From NCBI GenBank assembly GCA_964413425.1, contig CAYPST010000130.1:1-10627 (forward strand): a stretch of 10,627 nucleotides of DNA, read 5' to 3'. The translations under genes were made by a program, and so were the position numbers. This stretch comes from DATFLS01 sp964413425 (lineage in GTDB: Bacteria > Fidelibacterota > JAANXI01). Shown here piece by piece: positions 1-7,192 of the stretch; position 1 is the first letter of the stretch; each line of letters starts with the position of its first letter. Below the pieces are notes generated by a model that saw only the letters and a list, made by a program, of their open reading frames with translations, made no database searches and was not told the origin of the DNA.

Positions 1-200
1 ACAATACCTGTCAGGAAGGTGGACAACAATTCAGCCTGCGGGTGTGTAACACCTGTGGACATGTGGGGTGTTGCGATTCAAGCCAGGGTCACGCGACCCA
101 GCATTTTCAGGAAACCGGGCATCCCACCATGACCTATTATCCGGAAGAAAATCCCGGAAGCCGTAAATGGTGTTATGTGGATAAGGTGTATGTGAACTGA
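1..200 (+). CDS. UBP-type zinc finger protein, 3' end only
   Basis: The reading frame begins at base 3 and ends with TGA at 198-200; the 5' part lies outside the window. The 65 visible residues carry the zf-UBP signature: a Cys in NTCQEGG, then VCNTCGHVGCCDSS, a His in GHATQHF, ETGHP and a closing WCYVDKVYVN. The Cys and His residues would bind zinc. In eukaryotes this fold binds ubiquitin C-termini. Bacteria encode it as free-standing proteins of about 90-110 residues whose role is not established, so no function is assigned. Roughly two thirds of the usual length is visible. The gene converges on the minus-strand MATE remnant, with about 95 bp between their ends and no clear terminator. Confidence 0.85.
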   Translation, partial: NTCQEGGQQFSLRVCNTCGHVGCCDSSQGHATQHFQETGHPTMTYYPEENPGSRKWCYVDKVYVN

Positions 201-294
201 TGTACCATTATTACATGGTGGAGACAAGTTTCCTCCCAGTGGATTAACCGGAGGGATATCATTTCACCTTTTGGTCAGTTTCTTTATCCCGGTT

Positions 295-1460
295 TCACCG
301 ACTCATAGTGTTTTTCGCGAATACCGGTTCTCCGGTTATACCCGCCTCCGTTCGGTTGGTTATCATCCGGTGCAGCCAATACCAGGCGACGCTCCCGGCC
401 ATGATATTCGCCGCAAACGCTGACCAGAAAATCCCCTGCAATCCGAAGAGCACCGAGGTGATCCATGCCAGGGGGACATAAAGTATCACCATCCGGAGCA
501 GGCTGAGCAGGAAAGAGATCGTTGGCCGGTTGATGCCGTTGAGTATCGAGGCTGACAGTCTCAAGACCCCTGCAAACCGTAACTGAAAGAAACTATCTGT
601 AGATAGTTCGAGGTAATTTGGATCACCTGTGCATTGGTGCTAAAAACGGCGGCTATTTGCGCGGAGAAAAATTGCGCAACGAGCAAAAAGAAAAGGCCCA
701 ATCCAAGGGAGAAGATCGCGCTGGCATGGAGCGCCTTGCCCCATGTGCGGACCATTTCCCGGAGTGAAGACCGAGATATGGCCAGGAGGCGCTCCCGATA
801 GATCAGCACATACAGGGAGAGGACCAGCGTGAGCGCCCGGCTCATCACCGTCGCAAATGCTGCCCCTTGCAGCCCCAGCGCGGGGACGGGGCCCCAGCCG
901 AAGATCAACAGCGGGTCAAAAATGAGGTTCATGATGCTCCCAAACACCATAATCATCCCTGGGGCGAACGTATTCCCGGTGGCCCGGATCATGTTATTGC
1001 CTACCATCGGTATGACGAGAAAAATAATTCCCCAGTACCAGATCACCATGTATTCGCGAATCAGTGGAATCACATCTGACGATGCGCCTAACAGCTGAAA
1101 GAGCGGCTGGATGGTCAGTTGCCCCGTCCCAACAAAAAAGATGGTTAAGGTGAGGGCAAAGATAAATATCTGCATGGAATACCGCTGGACCGTGGAGGTG
1201 TCTTTTGCAACTATTACTCTGGAAAAGAGCGAAGCGGTGCCAATCCCGATCCCCCTGACGATGCTGCTAATGAACATGACGGCCGGGAAGGTAAACCCCA
1301 TCGCCGCCAGTGGTGCGACCCCAAGTTTCCCGATGAAATAGGTATCGGTTAAATTATAGACGACCATCCCAAGCATCCCGAAGATCATAGGCCAGGTTAA
1401 TCGGGTAAGTGTGGGGACAATTGGGTCTGCGACAAGATCCACTTCGCGGGTGGTGCTCAT
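295..1460 (-). pseudogene. MATE family efflux transporter, broken by frameshift and internal deletion
   Basis: Reading leftward from ATG at 1458-1460, the first 299 codons encode the N-lobe of a MATE antiporter (multidrug or toxin export driven by Na+ or H+). It has many membrane segments, TWPMIFGMLGMVVYNLTDTYF near residue 25, and RATGNTFAPGMIM and NLIFDPLLIFGWG further on. The frame stops at 561-563 just after YGLQG. The next frame continues at once as GVLRLSASILNGINRP and runs 89 codons to a stop at 295-297, giving a normal C-terminus. One missing G in the minus-strand G run (CCCC at 567-570 on plus) explains the break. In addition, WGKALH is followed directly by SAIFSLG (near 710-735), whereas family members have about 65-75 residues there, including TM7-TM8 and a GQNWGAG-type motif. 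The total of about 388 codons is short of the usual 440-460. The ATG overlaps the marR stop (ATGA), so it depends on translational coupling. Confidence 0.85.
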
Positions 1461-1903
1461 GAGTTTTCGCGGTCCGTCCGGACAAAATTCACATTGTCAA
1501 TCATCCGGTGCAGGTACGAGAATAATTGCTCTCGTTCGGCTGGAGAAAATTCTGTTAATAACAGGTCGGTCCACCCGGAGAATATGGCCCGCACCTCTTG
1601 TTCCATGGCGTGGCCTTTGTTAGTCAGTGACAGGATCTGCGATCGCCGATCTTCAGGATGGGGTGCTTTTCGGACAAATCCTTTTTTGACCATGGTATTG
1701 ATGAGAAAGGAAGTGCTGCTCTTGTCTAACTGGAACGCATCGGTGAGTTCCCGTTGAGTGACCCCGTCATTCCGTGCCAGATAGATGAAGATTTTCACCT
1801 GCCCATGGCTCAATTCCAGTGGTTTTAATTGTTGCTGAAAATAGACCTGGGCCTTCCGGTGAAGGATCGATATTAATTTTCCGACAGATTGTAATTCAGA
1901 CAT
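1457..1903 (-). CDS. MarR family transcriptional repressor
   Basis: A 148-residue winged-helix DNA-binding protein of typical MarR length. The recognition region DKSSTSFLINTMVKKGFVRK and the wing PHPEDRRSQILSLTNKG, with its conserved D-x-R-R pattern, are clear. The N- and C-terminal helices would form the dimer. It has no cysteine, so a thiol or peroxide switch of the OhrR type is unlikely; a small ligand is more probable. An in-frame ATG lies upstream at 1933 but has no ribosome binding site and sits only 2 bp downstream of the predicted -10 box, before the expected transcript start. ATG 1903 follows AGAGGA at 4 nt and is chosen. Its stop overlaps the MATE start by 4 bp, the usual repressor-plus-pump operon. 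The 26-bp palindrome over its own promoter suggests autorepression. With the pump broken, the operon has probably lost its main output. Confidence 0.9.
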   Translation of the reverse strand: MSELQSVGKLISILHRKAQVYFQQQLKPLELSHGQVKIFIYLARNDGVTQRELTDAFQLDKSSTSFLINTMVKKGFVRKAPHPEDRRSQILSLTNKGHAMEQEVRAIFSGWTDLLLTEFSPAEREQLFSYLHRMIDNVNFVRTDRENS

Positions 1904-1935
1904 CCTGTCCTCTGTATTTAGTTTGATCTCCAACT

Positions 1936-1964
1936 AATATAGGAGAATTTTAGTTTGAATTCAA
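1936..1964 (-). promoter_or_regulatory. Promoter of the marR-MATE operon
   Basis: On the minus strand a -35 box TTGAAT (1959-1964) and a -10 box TATATT (1936-1941) are separated by exactly 17 bp. The transcript would start near 1929-1930, leaving a leader of about 27 nt before the ATG at 1903. The -35 box lies inside the palindrome. Confidence 0.7.
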
Positions 1965-1972
1965 ACTAAAAT
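1947..1972. promoter_or_regulatory. 26-bp perfect palindrome, likely MarR operator
   Basis: Each 13-base arm reads ATTTTAGTTTGAA and meets its exact complement at 1959/1960. It covers the -35 box of the marR promoter, so bound repressor would block RNA polymerase. MarR dimers bind such AT-rich inverted repeats upstream of their own genes. A third copy of the half-site core, TTTAGTTTGA, lies at 1917-1926 in the same orientation as the left arm copy at 1949-1958. The two are 32 bp apart (about three helical turns), just downstream of the expected start site. Confidence 0.8.
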
Positions 1973-2620
1973 AAGTATCTGTCTACAAGAGTGGAAAATG
2001 CGACAGAGCGGGTTTGATCTTTTATCCTAAAAAGCGGCTTGTTTGGGAATACATTGCGCGCCCTCTTGCTCTGTTGCCTCGAAGAGATCTTCGGGATACC
2101 GGGCAGCAGGTACTGTTCAGGTCTTGGAAGGTGATGTCCCTTTTAAGAGCGCAGTGCATATTCAAGGGCTTAATGAGGGGAACGCAATTTTGAACGAATG
2201 TTGGAAGGATTAGCCACTTTTCCAGATCGAAACAGATTGCCGAATCTCCCTTACAGGCTATCGGTGAACTGGGGCCGTTATGTGGAGAAGGTGTATCTGT
2301 CTTAATTGAACACTTTCATCTGAGGATTATTATTGAACAAGGACCTCCGGAAGTTGTGTTTTTTCAGGATTGTTCACTGGAAAAAGGACTAAACCGGATG
2401 TTCTGACTGATGACTTCTTTCAGAATTTAAATTTCCTGGAATTTTCAATAAAATCTGCGAAGTGAAGACAACCCAGACCAGTGGTAAATCCATTCGCATG
2501 CTCCCAAAGTCAGGCGGTTAGTGAGGCCACCTTCGAGGAAAAATGAGCACCCCAGAAAATGAGTGCAGATGGCTGGATTCACAGAAAACCGGGATGGATA
2601 CTGGCCGGATAAATTTCCCC
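1973..2620. other. Long non-coding gap between divergent operons
   Basis: About 650 bp with no gene I can support. Open stretches are short, lack start codons and change frame. One segment (2277-2299) matches the 3' end of the UBP zinc-finger gene at 172-194 in 21 of 23 bases, and both are followed by an in-frame stop two codons later (KVYVN and KVYLS). This suggests decayed gene debris. No convincing terminator, RNA gene or insertion-sequence end is visible. Confidence 0.6.
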
Positions 2621-2652
2621 TTGACTCCGTACCATAGTACAGGGTTTATATT
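2621..2652 (+). promoter_or_regulatory. mer-type promoter and MerR operator
   Basis: A -35 box TTGACT (2621-2626) is separated by 19-20 bp from a -10 box within TTATATT (2646-2652). That spacing is longer than normal, as in promoters untwisted by MerR-family activators. The spacer holds a dyad centred at 2634/2635: ACTCCGTAC, then CATA, then GTACAGGGT, with 7 of 9 pairs complementary. From memory, the classical mercury operator has ACTCCGTAC, four bases, then GTACGGAAGT, so the left arm is identical. The MerR encoded at 8352 is the obvious candidate to bind here, and the promoter would drive the cluster starting at 2698. Confidence 0.8.
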
Positions 2653-2697
2653 AGAGTCGTAACAGGTGAAAATATACAATGTGAGAAAGTCTATGTG

Positions 2698-3114
2698 ATG
2701 GAAAGCCCTAGTCAAATAAAACATAATCGGTCGGGATGGCAGCAGCGGTTCAGCAGTTTTTTTGCCCTGTTTACCTCCACCGGAACCCTGCTCTGCTGCG
2801 CATTGCCAGCAGCCGTCTCAACCATCGCCAGCGGGGCGGCGGTGGTTGGACTCACCAGCACCCTCCCCTGGCTGATCCCGTTATCGCACTATAAAGGCTG
2901 GATATTCCTGGGATCCGGGGTGATGATTGTCCTGAGTGGAGTCCTGACACTCTTGCCCAAAGGAACCGTTGCATGCTCTATTACTGGAGGCCAGGGTTGT
3001 GAAGTCGCAGGCAAGTACACCAAAGTGATGTTCTGGACGTCGGTGAGCATCTATGTTGTCGGGGCGTTTGTCTCGTATGCCCTGACGCCTATACTACGCA
3101 CCTTGGGAGTGTAA
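2698..3114 (+). CDS. MerT-like inner-membrane mercury/metal transport protein
   Basis: A 138-residue membrane protein (GTG 2695 is an alternative start one codon earlier; only a weak GAGAAAG lies upstream). It has a Cys-Cys pair in the first membrane segment (STGTLLCCALPAA, about residues 33-34). Further hydrophobic segments lie near 67-87 and 110-133. Two more cysteines (about 93 and 101, in VACSITGGQGCEVAG) lie in the loop before the last segment. MerT, which carries Hg(II) across the inner membrane, has the same plan: a Cys pair in TM1 and a Cys pair in the loop between TM2 and TM3, in about 116 residues. It is the first gene after the mer-type promoter. I recognise the architecture rather than close sequence identity, so a related soft-metal carrier is possible. 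Confidence 0.65.
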   Translation: MESPSQIKHNRSGWQQRFSSFFALFTSTGTLLCCALPAAVSTIASGAAVVGLTSTLPWLIPLSHYKGWIFLGSGVMIVLSGVLTLLPKGTVACSITGGQGCEVAGKYTKVMFWTSVSIYVVGAFVSYALTPILRTLGV

Positions 3115-3189
3115 ATAGGAAACAACAGAGCCATCCATGAAGAATAATCATTCGTACGAATTGAAATGCAAATAGGGAGTAAACACGCA

Positions 3190-4044
3190 ATGCACGGCAT
3201 CGAAATAAAGAACATACTGAAAAGGAAGGCACGGAATAGAAGCTCCGGGAATGCCCGACTCCGTATTATGGTGGTTCTCGGGATAGTCTTGAGTGTATCC
3301 TGGACGCTGTCAGGGCATGTGCTGGCTCATGAGCCAGCCTTTGGGGTTGGTCCCCGGACTATCTGGGACAACGGATTCGGATACGAAATGGGATTGGAAC
3401 AGGAGGTGACGACGGAAGGTCGCCACTGGAATCTTGATTATCATGCGCTCTACGGCATTACCTCCAACTGGGCCGTGCTGGCGGAAACGCACCAGAATTT
3501 TGGTTCTGCACAGCCCTTTACTGAGCGCTTTGAGGAAATGGGCATCCGGTCAAAGTATCGCTTTTTTCGCCGCGACCTCATTGGCGGGGTCTATCACGCA
3601 GCCGTAATCGGGGGACTGTCCCTGCCACTCTACGATCAGGCCACAGGAGTCATTGGGGGGCTTACCGCGGCTTACGAGGGGCGGCGGTGGATGTACTGGG
3701 GCACCGGCCGGTACCGAATCAATACCGGACAGGCCGGTGCAGTGCGAGCGGGCAACCTCTTCCTCTATGACCTGGCCCTGGGGTTTCGTCCGGTGTTAAC
3801 CGGGTATTACAACCCGGATGTGGTCTTGATGATTGAGCTGAACGGCCGTGTCACGGGAACCTCCCGGAGGGACGGTACACTGATCCCGGAATCCAGAGGT
3901 GGTCGGCTTCGAGCTGCCTTCGATCTCTGGTTCACCTTTCGCAACTGGGCGTTCAAACCGGGGATCCAGCTGCCGGTGTACAATGCCCTCTCCGGAGAGG
4001 ATCTGAATTACCGGTGGGTGTTTGCTGCGGAAATTCATTTATAA
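3190..4044 (+). CDS. Outer-membrane beta-barrel protein of metal-resistance type
   Basis: A 284-residue exported protein. The signal peptide has a long basic n-region, a hydrophobic stretch IMVVLGIVLSVSW and likely cleavage at HVLA|HE (about residue 46). The mature part starts HEPAFGVGPRTIW and consists of alternating amphipathic strands with many aromatic residues. It ends in WVFAAEIHL, as expected for a beta-barrel. It resembles the Phenol_MetA_deg-like family of putative outer-membrane channels; that family link is inference. ATG 3190 follows GGGAG at 10 nt; ATG 3166 has no such site. It lies 75 bp after the MerT-like gene and 89 bp before the periplasmic HMA gene, so probably in the same transcript. 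It could let metal into or out of the periplasm. Confidence 0.7.
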   Translation: MHGIEIKNILKRKARNRSSGNARLRIMVVLGIVLSVSWTLSGHVLAHEPAFGVGPRTIWDNGFGYEMGLEQEVTTEGRHWNLDYHALYGITSNWAVLAETHQNFGSAQPFTERFEEMGIRSKYRFFRRDLIGGVYHAAVIGGLSLPLYDQATGVIGGLTAAYEGRRWMYWGTGRYRINTGQAGAVRAGNLFLYDLALGFRPVLTGYYNPDVVLMIELNGRVTGTSRRDGTLIPESRGGRLRAAFDLWFTFRNWAFKPGIQLPVYNALSGEDLNYRWVFAAEIHL

Positions 4045-4133
4045 AAGGAATCCAATGTATCACAGAGAACATCGAACATCATACATCAGCGTAAATTTGT
4101 GACACACGAAAAAACCATCAAAGGAGCATACAG

Positions 4134-4514
4134 ATGAGGAAAATCCTGGGAGTATCGATGCTAGTGATCCTGGCGTGGATGGGGCTCAACGCCCATGCCC
4201 TCTATGCGCAGGATAGTAAGAAAACCCGGAAGCAGATAGAGAATCCGGATGTCACCATCCAGGTTAAAGGGCTTGCGTGCCCCTTCTGTGCCTACGGGCT
4301 GGAGAAGAAATTGCGGAAACTGGACGGGGTGCAGGAGGTCTACATCGGACTGGATGAGGGGATCGCCCAGCTGAAATTGGACCAGGGCAAAACAGTGTCC
4401 GAAGAAGCGGTGAAAAACGCGGTGAAGGACGCCGGGTTTACTCCTGAAAAAATCACCTATACCAGCCAGAAAAGCACTTCATACATTCCAAAATCACGCG
4501 AAAGGAAGACATGA
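4134..4514 (+). CDS. Periplasmic heavy-metal-binding (HMA) protein, MerP-like
   Basis: A 126-residue protein with a signal peptide (MRKILGVSMLVILAWMGLNA, likely cleavage LYA|QD near residue 25) and one HMA domain at about residues 39-105. The metal site is GLACPFC, with Cys49 and Cys52. The rest of the ferredoxin-like fold is visible: KKLRKLDGVQEVYIGLDEG and a closing VKDAGFTPEKI. Such a protein binds a soft metal ion through the two cysteines and hands it to a membrane transporter; MerP does this for Hg(II) with MerT. The tail after residue 107 (SQKSTSYIPKSRERKT) is basic and outside the domain. A strong AAAGGAG precedes the ATG. The next gene starts 3 bp after its stop, indicating a tight operon. 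Confidence 0.85.
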   Translation: MRKILGVSMLVILAWMGLNAHALYAQDSKKTRKQIENPDVTIQVKGLACPFCAYGLEKKLRKLDGVQEVYIGLDEGIAQLKLDQGKTVSEEAVKNAVKDAGFTPEKITYTSQKSTSYIPKSRERKT

Positions 4515-4517
4515 CTC

Positions 4518-4766
4518 ATGGCAGAGGTCACACAGGCGGAGACACCCACATCGGTTGCCCAACTGGAACTCAACATTGAGGGCCTGCATTGCGGTGGATG
4601 CGCCTCGCGGCTTACCTCTGCCCTGGAACAGCGGGCGGGGATCCGGCAGGAGACCATTGACCACAAAGCGGGCCGGGGACGGATTGATTATACTCCGGAC
4701 CGGGTGAAGGAGAACCAGATTCGTGCCACCATTGACCGTCTCGGGTTCTCTGTGGGCTCAGAATAG
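4518..4766 (+). CDS. Cytosolic HMA-domain metal chaperone
   Basis: An 82-residue protein without a signal peptide, consisting almost wholly of one HMA domain (about residues 14-80). The metal site is GLHCGGC with Cys25 and Cys28. The fold continues with SALEQRAGIRQETIDHKAGRG and ends IRATIDRLGFSV. Proteins of this size (the CopZ class) shuttle metal in the cytosol to the N-terminal domain of a P1B ATPase, and the ATPase gene follows after 25 bp. AGGAAG lies upstream of the ATG. With the secreted HMA protein just before it, the cluster has dedicated metal carriers on both sides of the inner membrane. Which metal is bound cannot be read from CGGC alone. Confidence 0.85.
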   Translation: MAEVTQAETPTSVAQLELNIEGLHCGGCASRLTSALEQRAGIRQETIDHKAGRGRIDYTPDRVKENQIRATIDRLGFSVGSE

Positions 4767-4791
4767 TCAAATAAAGAAAGCGGATTGACCC

Positions 4792-7191
4792 ATGGCTCGC
4801 GTCCAATTCCATATCGGGGGGATGGCGTGTTCTTTCTGCGCCCAGAGTATCGAACAGGCGTTTGGTGGCATGGCAGGAGTACACCAAACTCATATCAGCC
4901 TGGCACACGAGCAGGTGTTGATTCAGTATGATGATCACAAGGTGGCAGAGTCCGAGCTGAAGAAAATGCTTGAGGACCTCGGGTATTCGATACGCGATAG
5001 CGATAAACTGAAGGCGTTTGAGGAACAACAGCAGGAGCTCCAAACTCATCGGAATAGGTTGGTGTGGGCAGGAGGATTTACCGCGGTTACCCTCGGAATT
5101 ATGATAGCAATGTGGTTGGGAATCCGGAGTTTCTGGTTTCCATGGATAACTTTAGTTTTGGCGCTCGTCACTGTATTCTGGCCCGGATGGTATATTTTGA
5201 AAAAGGCGTATCACTCCCTGGGCCGGGGGATCCTGAACCAGCACGTGTTGCTGGAATTCGGTGCCTTCTCCGGGCTGGCCGGCGGGTTTGCGGGGCTGGT
5301 CTCCCCGGTCTTCCCCGCGGCGGAATTCTTCGGGGTATCGGTGTTCATCACCACCTATCATATTCTCTCCGGCTGGGCATCCAACACGGTGCGGGCCCGG
5401 GCGTCGAACGCAGTGCGGAAACTGCTGGATCTCCGGCCGAATACCGCCCGCCGGCTTGACGGCGATGACCAGGAACAGGAATTGCCCGTTGATGACCTCC
5501 GGCTGGGGGATCGGGTGCGAATTCGTCCTGGCGAAAGTATTCCCATCGACGGAGTGATTGTGCGGGGGCGCTCCGGAGTCGATGAGAGTCTTGTCACCGG
5601 AGAGTCCGTCCCGGAAGAGAAAGGGGAAGGTGATGACGTCGTGGGCGGCGCCGTGAATCAGACCGGGACCCTGGTGGTCAAAGTCACGAAGGTGGGAGAG
5701 GACACCTTCCTTCAGCAGGTGTCTCGCCAGATCGAGGAAGCCCGGGCCATGAAACCGGGCCTTTTGCAGCTGGTGGACCAGGTGCTGAAGTATTATGTCC
5801 CCGGTGTCATCGCTTTTGCCGGGCTGGCACTGCTCATCTGGACTGTTGGCAGCTGGCTGGTAACCGGCAGCCTCCAACCCGTGCGAGCCATCTTCACCAT
5901 GTTGGCGGTGTTTGTCATGGGCTATCCCTGCGCCCTGGGGATGGCCACGCCCCTGGCCATGATCCGGGGTGGGGGCATGGCTGCGGACCGGGGCATCCTC
6001 ATGCGTTCCGGTGACGCCTTCCAGGTCATGAAGAATATTGATACCGTCGTTATGGACAAGACCGGCACCTTGACAGTGGGTGAACCTGCGGTCGTGGAAA
6101 TCCAGACTGCTGATGAGACTACTGAGGAAATCCTGCTTCGTCTGGCGGGTGCGGCAGAACGCACTTCGGAGCATCCGCTGGCCAGGGCGGTGGTAGCCTA
6201 CGCCGAGGACCGGACAGATCACCTGCCGGAGGCCCGGGACTTTCAGTCCACCACCGGTAAGGGCATCCGGGCGACCGTGGAAGATCAGATCGTGCTGGTG
6301 GGCAGCCTGGAATATCTGCAGGAGAATGGTCTTTCCCCTGGCAGGCATACAGACTGGGTTACCGATCAGGAAACCAGGGGGCGGACCGTGATAGGCGCGG
6401 GCGCCGATGACCGGTTTCTGGGCCTGTTTGCGCTGGCCGACTCGTTGAGGGATGACGCCGAAAGTGCCATGCAGACCTTACAATCTCAAGGGCGCACTCT
6501 GGTGTTACTCACCGGAGACAACGATCGCACTGCCCGGGCTATTGCCAGTGAGACCGGCATTGAAACGGTCTATGCCCGGGTGACTCCTGACCAGAAGGCG
6601 GCCCGGATTCGGCAATTGCAGTCGGAGGGAAACCGGGTGGCTATGGTCGGTGACGGGATCAACGACGCCCCTGCCCTGACCCAGGCGGACGTGGGCATCG
6701 CGATTGGGGCGGGCACTGATATCGCCATTGAGTCCGCAGATATCATCCTGATGGGAGAACGGCTCGGTGCCTTGCCGGAGGCGTTTACTATCGGCGAGAA
6801 CTCGTATACAAAGACCCAGCAGAACCTCCTGCTGGCGTTCATGTTTAACGGCATCGGCGTCCCGTTAGCCGTGACCGGGCTGGTCTCTCCCGTCATGGCC
6901 ATGGCGGCCATGGCAGCAAGCGTCACCACTGTGCTGGTGAATTCATTTGGCGGTAGGATACTAGGCCGGCAATACTCCGGTGAACGACAGCAATTCACCT
7001 TCCGTATTCCAAATATTCACTGCGAACACTGCGTAGCCAAAATGGAATCCGCACTGGAACACCACGTCACGTCGGTGGACATTGCAGCGGATTTCGAGAT
7101 GAAACGGGTTGATATTTCACTGGAAAACGGGAATGTTACCAGGGACGGGGTCCGGAAAATCCTGGTGGAACTGGGGTTTCAGCCCCGGTAA
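4792..7191 (+). CDS. P1B-type heavy-metal ATPase with N- and C-terminal HMA domains and a YPC motif
   Basis: A 799-residue inner-membrane pump that uses ATP to move soft metal ions out of the cytosol. In order: an HMA domain (Cys13, Cys16, MACSFC); four membrane segments at about 90-200; the actuator loop with TGES at 269-272; two segments, the second with GYPCALGMATP (Tyr378-Pro379-Cys380); the phosphorylation motif DKTGTLT (Asp422); the nucleotide-binding SEHPLA (His461-Pro462); the hinge GDGINDAP (620-627); two last segments with FNGIGVPLA and MAASVTTVLVNS; and a second HMA domain at the C-terminus (Cys744, Cys747, IHCEHC). All catalytic residues are present. The membrane site normally reads CPC in Cu, Zn, Cd and Pb pumps; here the first Cys is Tyr. 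TM7 and TM8 resemble the Cu+ group (P1B-1). Context and MerR suggest Hg(II) or another thiophilic metal; Cu+ remains possible. Confidence 0.93.
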   Translation: MARVQFHIGGMACSFCAQSIEQAFGGMAGVHQTHISLAHEQVLIQYDDHKVAESELKKMLEDLGYSIRDSDKLKAFEEQQQELQTHRNRLVWAGGFTAVTLGIMIAMWLGIRSFWFPWITLVLALVTVFWPGWYILKKAYHSLGRGILNQHVLLEFGAFSGLAGGFAGLVSPVFPAAEFFGVSVFITTYHILSGWASNTVRARASNAVRKLLDLRPNTARRLDGDDQEQELPVDDLRLGDRVRIRPGESIPIDGVIVRGRSGVDESLVTGESVPEEKGEGDDVVGGAVNQTGTLVVKVTKVGEDTFLQQVSRQIEEARAMKPGLLQLVDQVLKYYVPGVIAFAGLALLIWTVGSWLVTGSLQPVRAIFTMLAVFVMGYPCALGMATPLAMIRGGGMAADRGILMRSGDAFQVMKNIDTVVMDKTGTLTVGEPAVVEIQTADETTEEILLRLAGAAERTSEHPLARAVVAYAEDRTDHLPEARDFQSTTGKGIRATVEDQIVLVGSLEYLQENGLSPGRHTDWVTDQETRGRTVIGAGADDRFLGLFALADSLRDDAESAMQTLQSQGRTLVLLTGDNDRTARAIASETGIETVYARVTPDQKAARIRQLQSEGNRVAMVGDGINDAPALTQADVGIAIGAGTDIAIESADIILMGERLGALPEAFTIGENSYTKTQQNLLLAFMFNGIGVPLAVTGLVSPVMAMAAMAASVTTVLVNSFGGRILGRQYSGERQQFTFRIPNIHCEHCVAKMESALEHHVTSVDIAADFEMKRVDISLENGNVTRDGVRKILVELGFQPR

Positions 7192-7192
7192 G

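Noticed and set aside
204..219. ACCAT/ATGGT hairpin between the UBP gene and MATE
   Set aside because: A five-base AT-rich stem without a T tract; too weak to call a terminator.
1904..1933. Longer MarR start at ATG 1933
   Set aside because: No ribosome binding site, and it precedes the expected transcript start set by the -10 box at 1936-1941.
2030..2213. Open frame ending in a TAG at 2211-2213
   Set aside because: It has no good start codon, no known motif, and adjoining segments shift frame; kept as non-coding gap.
2306..2317. TTGAACACTTTC repeated at 10396-10407
   Set aside because: A 12-base repeat is expected a few times by chance in 10 kb, and the flanks do not match.
2543..2662. 39-codon open frame with AGGAA before its ATG
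   Set aside because: It runs through the -35 box, operator and -10 box of the mer-type promoter and has no recognisable protein features.
5152..6348. Long open frame on the minus strand opposite the ATPase
   Set aside because: It is the reverse of a well-supported GC-rich ATPase gene, rich in Pro, Gly and His, with no domain; a by-product of codon bias.
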